Assembly (NCBI GenBank): GCA_030549335.1
Contig: CM060197.1
Location: 24,313,501-24,377,500, forward strand
Direction of reading: 5' to 3'
Source of the DNA: Pontederia crassipes
Lineage: Eukaryota; Streptophyta; Magnoliopsida; Commelinales; Pontederiaceae
Length of the DNA: 64,000 nucleotides
Below, piece after piece: positions 59,940 to 64,000 of the stretch (positions are counted from its first letter, which is position 1; each line of letters opens with the position of its first letter). The position numbers were made by a program, and so were the translations under genes. The notes beneath the pieces are model-generated. The model was not told the origin of the DNA. It saw only the letters and a list, made by a program, of their open reading frames with translations, and did no database searches.

Positions 59940-62900
59940 CAGAGAATAAGGGTATCCAATGGAAATCCAGGCACTGTTTTCTATTTTGTGCTTAGATGTG
60001 CTCGGCAGATGCTAAAGCCAGAGCGTGATGGCAAGAGTGGATCGAGCGAATAAGAAAAGTTCTCAGCTATCACATTCAGAAAGACTACTAGCTTCACTCA
60101 ATTAAATTAACGCTACGCCGTCCCACACAGTTGTGAAATTTTCATGTCATTCTTGGGTGTTTGATTTTAGGCCCTTTCTAGGGCATCTTCGCCTAAAGTT
60201 TTGAACAGAGACCACTCTATTGAAATGTCAATTGGTGGATCAATAAGCCTGCTTTCCTCGACCCTTTATCACTAAAGCGGGCCAAATCACAACAAGCCTG
60301 CCCATCATCAAAGCAAGCCCAAGTCCATGCAAGAAGGCCCTCCAGATTTGTCCAAATTCAAAGCCCGTCAAAGGCACATGAAATCATGCAAAGGATCCGA
60401 GCCCATCCAAATGATGTGAAGCGGTCTAAACCCAAGCAGTTGTGGCCCATGATCCAAAGGACCCGCAAGCAGTCAATCATGCTATCCACCCGCATTTTGA
60501 TTTATGTAACCCCTTCCCCTTTCTTGCGAATTGGATTCCTTACCCTGCTAACTCTTCGAGAGGAAGTCCCTCATATTAGAGAGAGCATAATTTTCTCATC
60601 CCAAAGGAAAGATGAATGGGAAGAGGGCGCACTCACTCTAACGGCTACCCTTGAGGCTAATTAGAAAAAGAGGCCTTTACTGTTACTATAAGGTTTTGGG
60701 GCTGAGTAAACTCGTGATTCTCTTAGGCGGACAATTCTCTACATCGAGGAGGGAATGGATTCATACTACCACAGACTCAGCCGCTGCAGCAGTATCCTCA
60801 TCAGATACAGATTAAGATACTACTCTTTGTGTTGTGGCATATGCGTCAATTACTTTTTAACTAGCCTTCGGGTGGAATAAGATTTGCAGTTAAAGGAACC
60901 GCATCAAAGGCAATGAAATTGTGTTGCGGAAATGAGTATGCTCTTGTGGGAAATTGACTGGTATTCAATCAATTAGGTAACTCTTTCTTTTCTTCATTCT
61001 TTGCCTACTCTCTTCTTCTTACCGCTCTGTGTTAGCTTTTTCTATTCGTAGCTGCATTTCATAGTTTATTTGTCCCGGAAGAGAAAAAGTTGTTAGAATG
61101 CCTCTCAGTGATCCAAGAATTGATCCCAGCAAGTGCTTCGTACTATAGAGAAGGATGGGCATTTACCTTCCCTATTCTTTCTGTAATATAAACAGGATTG
61201 CCAACAGTTTACGATTCCGCTAACCCGCTCTAACTAGTCTTAAACGAAAGATAGATCGCCCTTACGTCTTATACTGAATTGAATCTATAGTCTTAGGCTT
61301 TGGCAAAGTGGGATGCTTGCTAGACTGATAAGCCAGAGAGGGCGGTGGGGTCAGCTTGCTTCGTTGGCTTGGTGGCAACAGACAGGGGAAGATTCCCGCT
61401 TCACAGTCAAAGCAGAGGTGGCGGTGAGTCAAGATTTTCATCCTTCGCTTAGCTTCATGAGGAGAAAGAAAGACAAGTATATATGATGAGGCCAAAACAG
61501 GGATCCAATCGTCTTAATACACGGTATGGTAGACAAAACCAATGCGCAAGATATGAATAATGAAATGGAGCATCTTTGCATGGCTCTGCTAGCTTAATTG
61601 TACGGTTCAGTTAGCAGACAAAGTAGAGGAGTCATTCCCATCGTTGAGATGAATGGATTCACCATACTTAACACAGACGAGTTGGTACCACTGCATCAAA
61701 GAAAAGAATGCTCTTCCCCCTGACGCAAAGTCGATCTCTCAAAGCGGTGAAGGGTGAAAGTTGCAGTCAACGGATCTTGAGGCGGGGGCACCTAGTAAAG
61801 AGAAGAGTACTCGGACTGTGTCATTCCACTTCTATGAATTGATTTCTTGAAGTAGGCATAGCAAAGCTTATGGTCTCACTCCTGTGATCTAGCTCTCTTG
61901 ATATGGTTCGTGATAGGCCTCACTAAAGATAGTGCAAAGTTCGCTCATATAGCCATTTATTTCCAGGCATATCTTTCTCTTAGCGGCAAGCCCGTTCCAA
62001 GTAGTGGGGGGTCCTAGAGATCCAGTTTCCACCGTCCTTGCTAATACTCCAAAAATGCTTTCTAATGGGATGCCCTTAGAAAATGTCAAATGATAATGAC
62101 CCTTCTACTGAGCTGCTTTTCATAGCTAAAGTGGCCAAGTCCTGTTAAAGACCACAAAAATAGGGCAAGATGATGAGACAAGAAAGAAGAGTCAAGCAGT
62201 CAAGTGGTACGCTACAGCGGGCGAAAAAGGGGTCCATTCCATTGACGTGGGTAGCTATGTAAAAACCGATTCCTGACAATACGAGACTTTCATACGTAAG
62301 CTGGATTCAAAATACACCAACTCGCTTGGCTGCCTCAAAACAAAATGCTTTCGACGCCAACTGACAGCAATCAGCAACTAGATGCCCCTTCTCTTTACAG
62401 TAACGAGACCGCAACTCGGTAGTGTCGGTAGAGGTAGAAGGAGGAAGACGCCCACGAGAGGCAGATGAGCGGGGAGCGGCAACAAGAATAGAGCTCTGGG
62501 AGCAGGGGTCTGTGTAGCAAGGCGGAGAAGACGGGTCTCCTCAACCAAAAGCCCTTTTTTATAGGGCAAGGCGGAGTCAAAAGATGGAAGAGGAGAGCCT
62601 AAGCATACAAGCGAGAACTAAAGACCCGCACTGAACTCTGCTAACGCCCTCATCACTATGGTCCCTTCGCCTACGGCACAGACCTTTACGACGACGCTGA
62701 CTAAGCCCCGGCCCCTTCCGTGGACTTCGCTGAATTGACCACACTAGGGGAATTTCTTTTTGGTACGTCGGCATAGTGGGAATCTTTCTACTACGCGGGG
62801 CAAGCCTTTTAGCGGTCTTTTTCCGGTCTTTTGTTCATCGAACCGAGACTCTTATACGTCTCACGAATGCATCTTTTACAACAAGAAGACGAATGAAGAT

Positions 62901-64000
62901 TAGAAAGAATAACAAGGGACTTTATGGCTTTCACGTTGAATACGCTACTTGATCTGCCCTATCTAATTAAGTGCTTCGGGAAGGTTGTATACGCCTTCTG
63001 TCCGGTACGCACCTACCATTGACGGTCAAAAATCCTTGCCTATCCGGCCGATCATGCATTTCTTGATCGTCGGAACAAGCACATACTCATCGGGCCCTCT
63101 CAGGTAGGTGAAAAATAGGGCTTTCATCATGAAAAGAATCAGGTATGAAATAAGGAAAAAGGCGTCGACGACCGGGTAGGACTTTCCAAGAGGTAAGTCA
63201 ATCTAACTTGGAATCTTTTTGGGTAGGCCCCGCCGGGTGGGCTTCCGCATAGTGATTCTATTCCTGGAAGAGTCTACGACAAAGTTCGAATATGATCAAT
63301 TGAATAGATGGATAGGCCGTCGCTTTAATTATATGGTTAGGCAGGAGAGCGGAACTTCCCCCATCGGAAAAATAGAGCAGTAACAAGAAAGGGAAGGCAT
63401 CAGTGAGGGAAAGCCGGGGCCTCACATACTTCGAGTAAAGCTTCAAGCACTATTCCCTTCGTCGCTTGGGATGCCAACCTTCTTTCTAAAGGCCAACTAC
63501 GGATCAGTAAAGTCTCTCTCTCGTTGCTATCTGCTCTCAGGATTTCTTCTCTTCTCCCCCTGTCCCCTTGAAAATAGAGACAAGAGGATAAGTGGGAGGG
63601 GGATTTGATGAGGCAACCATCTGGTTCGTCGTCGAGTCCGGGAATGCAGTAATCCTATTTTGGTTGGCCTTCCTAGCCACAAGTCATCCCCGCCTGTCTG
63701 CGCTCGCCTTCGACTCTTTCTGATCCTACTGCCATTCCAGAAGCTGATGAAAGACATATTGTATGCGCTCGACTAGCTTAGTCATCCCGAAAATTGTCTG
63801 GTGGTTCCCCCCTCTCTCTGAATCCAACGAAGAAACTGTACTTCGATCACCCGCTACCTATCTTTCCCCTATCGCGTTAGGTGGGTCATTCGAGCGTATA
63901 TAAATGGGGACTTTCCTTTCATACGATGCCTGCTTCTATCCCTTGACTCGCCCGCCGCCTTCTCGCTATGTAATTCGATTGTGGTGGACACTTCCTTGGA
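59940..64000. other. mitochondrial-like DNA (possible NUMT), no gene recognised
   Basis: From about here the sequence loses long A/T runs, is near balanced in GC, and is rich in CTTTC/GAAAG and mixed-purine phrases, as in intergenic parts of angiosperm mitochondrial genomes. Frames are at most 92 codons and none matches a known mitochondrial protein I could name. No tRNA or rRNA was recognised. The assignment rests on look and composition only, and the left border is a guess. An old nuclear repeat is the alternative. Confidence 0.4.

Noticed and set aside
59940-64000. Mitochondrial genes or tRNAs
   Set aside because: Short frames were read on both strands, but none matched a mitochondrial protein I could name and no cloverleaf was convincing.

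Overview
The window is nuclear DNA of a flowering plant, probably a monocot (inferred from the GC-rich first exons; not proven). The intergenic DNA is AT-rich and full of transposons, the introns have GT-AG borders, and the genes belong to plant families. Only two host genes look possibly functional. One is an EGY3-type plastid protease homologue (1-2925, minus, running off the left edge, with a frameshift in exon 1). The other is a CC-type glutaredoxin (23689-24000, minus). A third host gene, a GT43 xylan glycosyltransferase of the IRX14 type (31161-54610, minus), is a wreck: its pieces are separated by a 9.3 kb CACTA transposon and a 13 kb Copia retrotransposon.

Region by region. 1-3.2 kb: EGY3 and its upstream region. 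3.2-9.8 kb: small repeats, including a MULE-type foldback MITE with a 9-bp target duplication and a clean solo LTR with a 5-bp duplication. 9.8-16.6 kb: an element starting TGTAAYGACC, split by an Athila-like retroelement that has a tRNA-Asp-type primer site but no pol. 16.6-19.7 kb: two copies of an AT-rich MITE-like family. 19.7-22.9 and 27.3-29.8 kb: two further copies of the TGTAAYGACC family in opposite orientation, flanking the glutaredoxin gene. 30.4-31.1 kb: a second MULE-type MITE with a 9-bp duplication.

31.1-54.6 kb is a nest inside the GT43 gene. CACTA-1 (31310-40611, TSD GGA) lies in its last exon and carries an almost intact tnp2 transposase and a Transposase_24-type gene. The Copia element (41007-54041, TSD GTTAG) lies in an intron. 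Within that Copia element sits CACTA-2 (43611-51594, TSD TTA), and within CACTA-2 sits a young non-autonomous LTR element (44836-49173). Removing the insertions in silico brings the GT43 exons back together.

54.6-59.9 kb holds a long TTA microsatellite inside an inverted repeat, LTR-like debris, a 190-bp-class tandem repeat and a small coiled-coil ORF of unknown nature. From about 59.9 kb to the right edge the composition changes to something that looks like plant mitochondrial DNA, with no gene that I could recognise. The exon coordinates were read by hand from protein similarity and splice sites, and no search was run.
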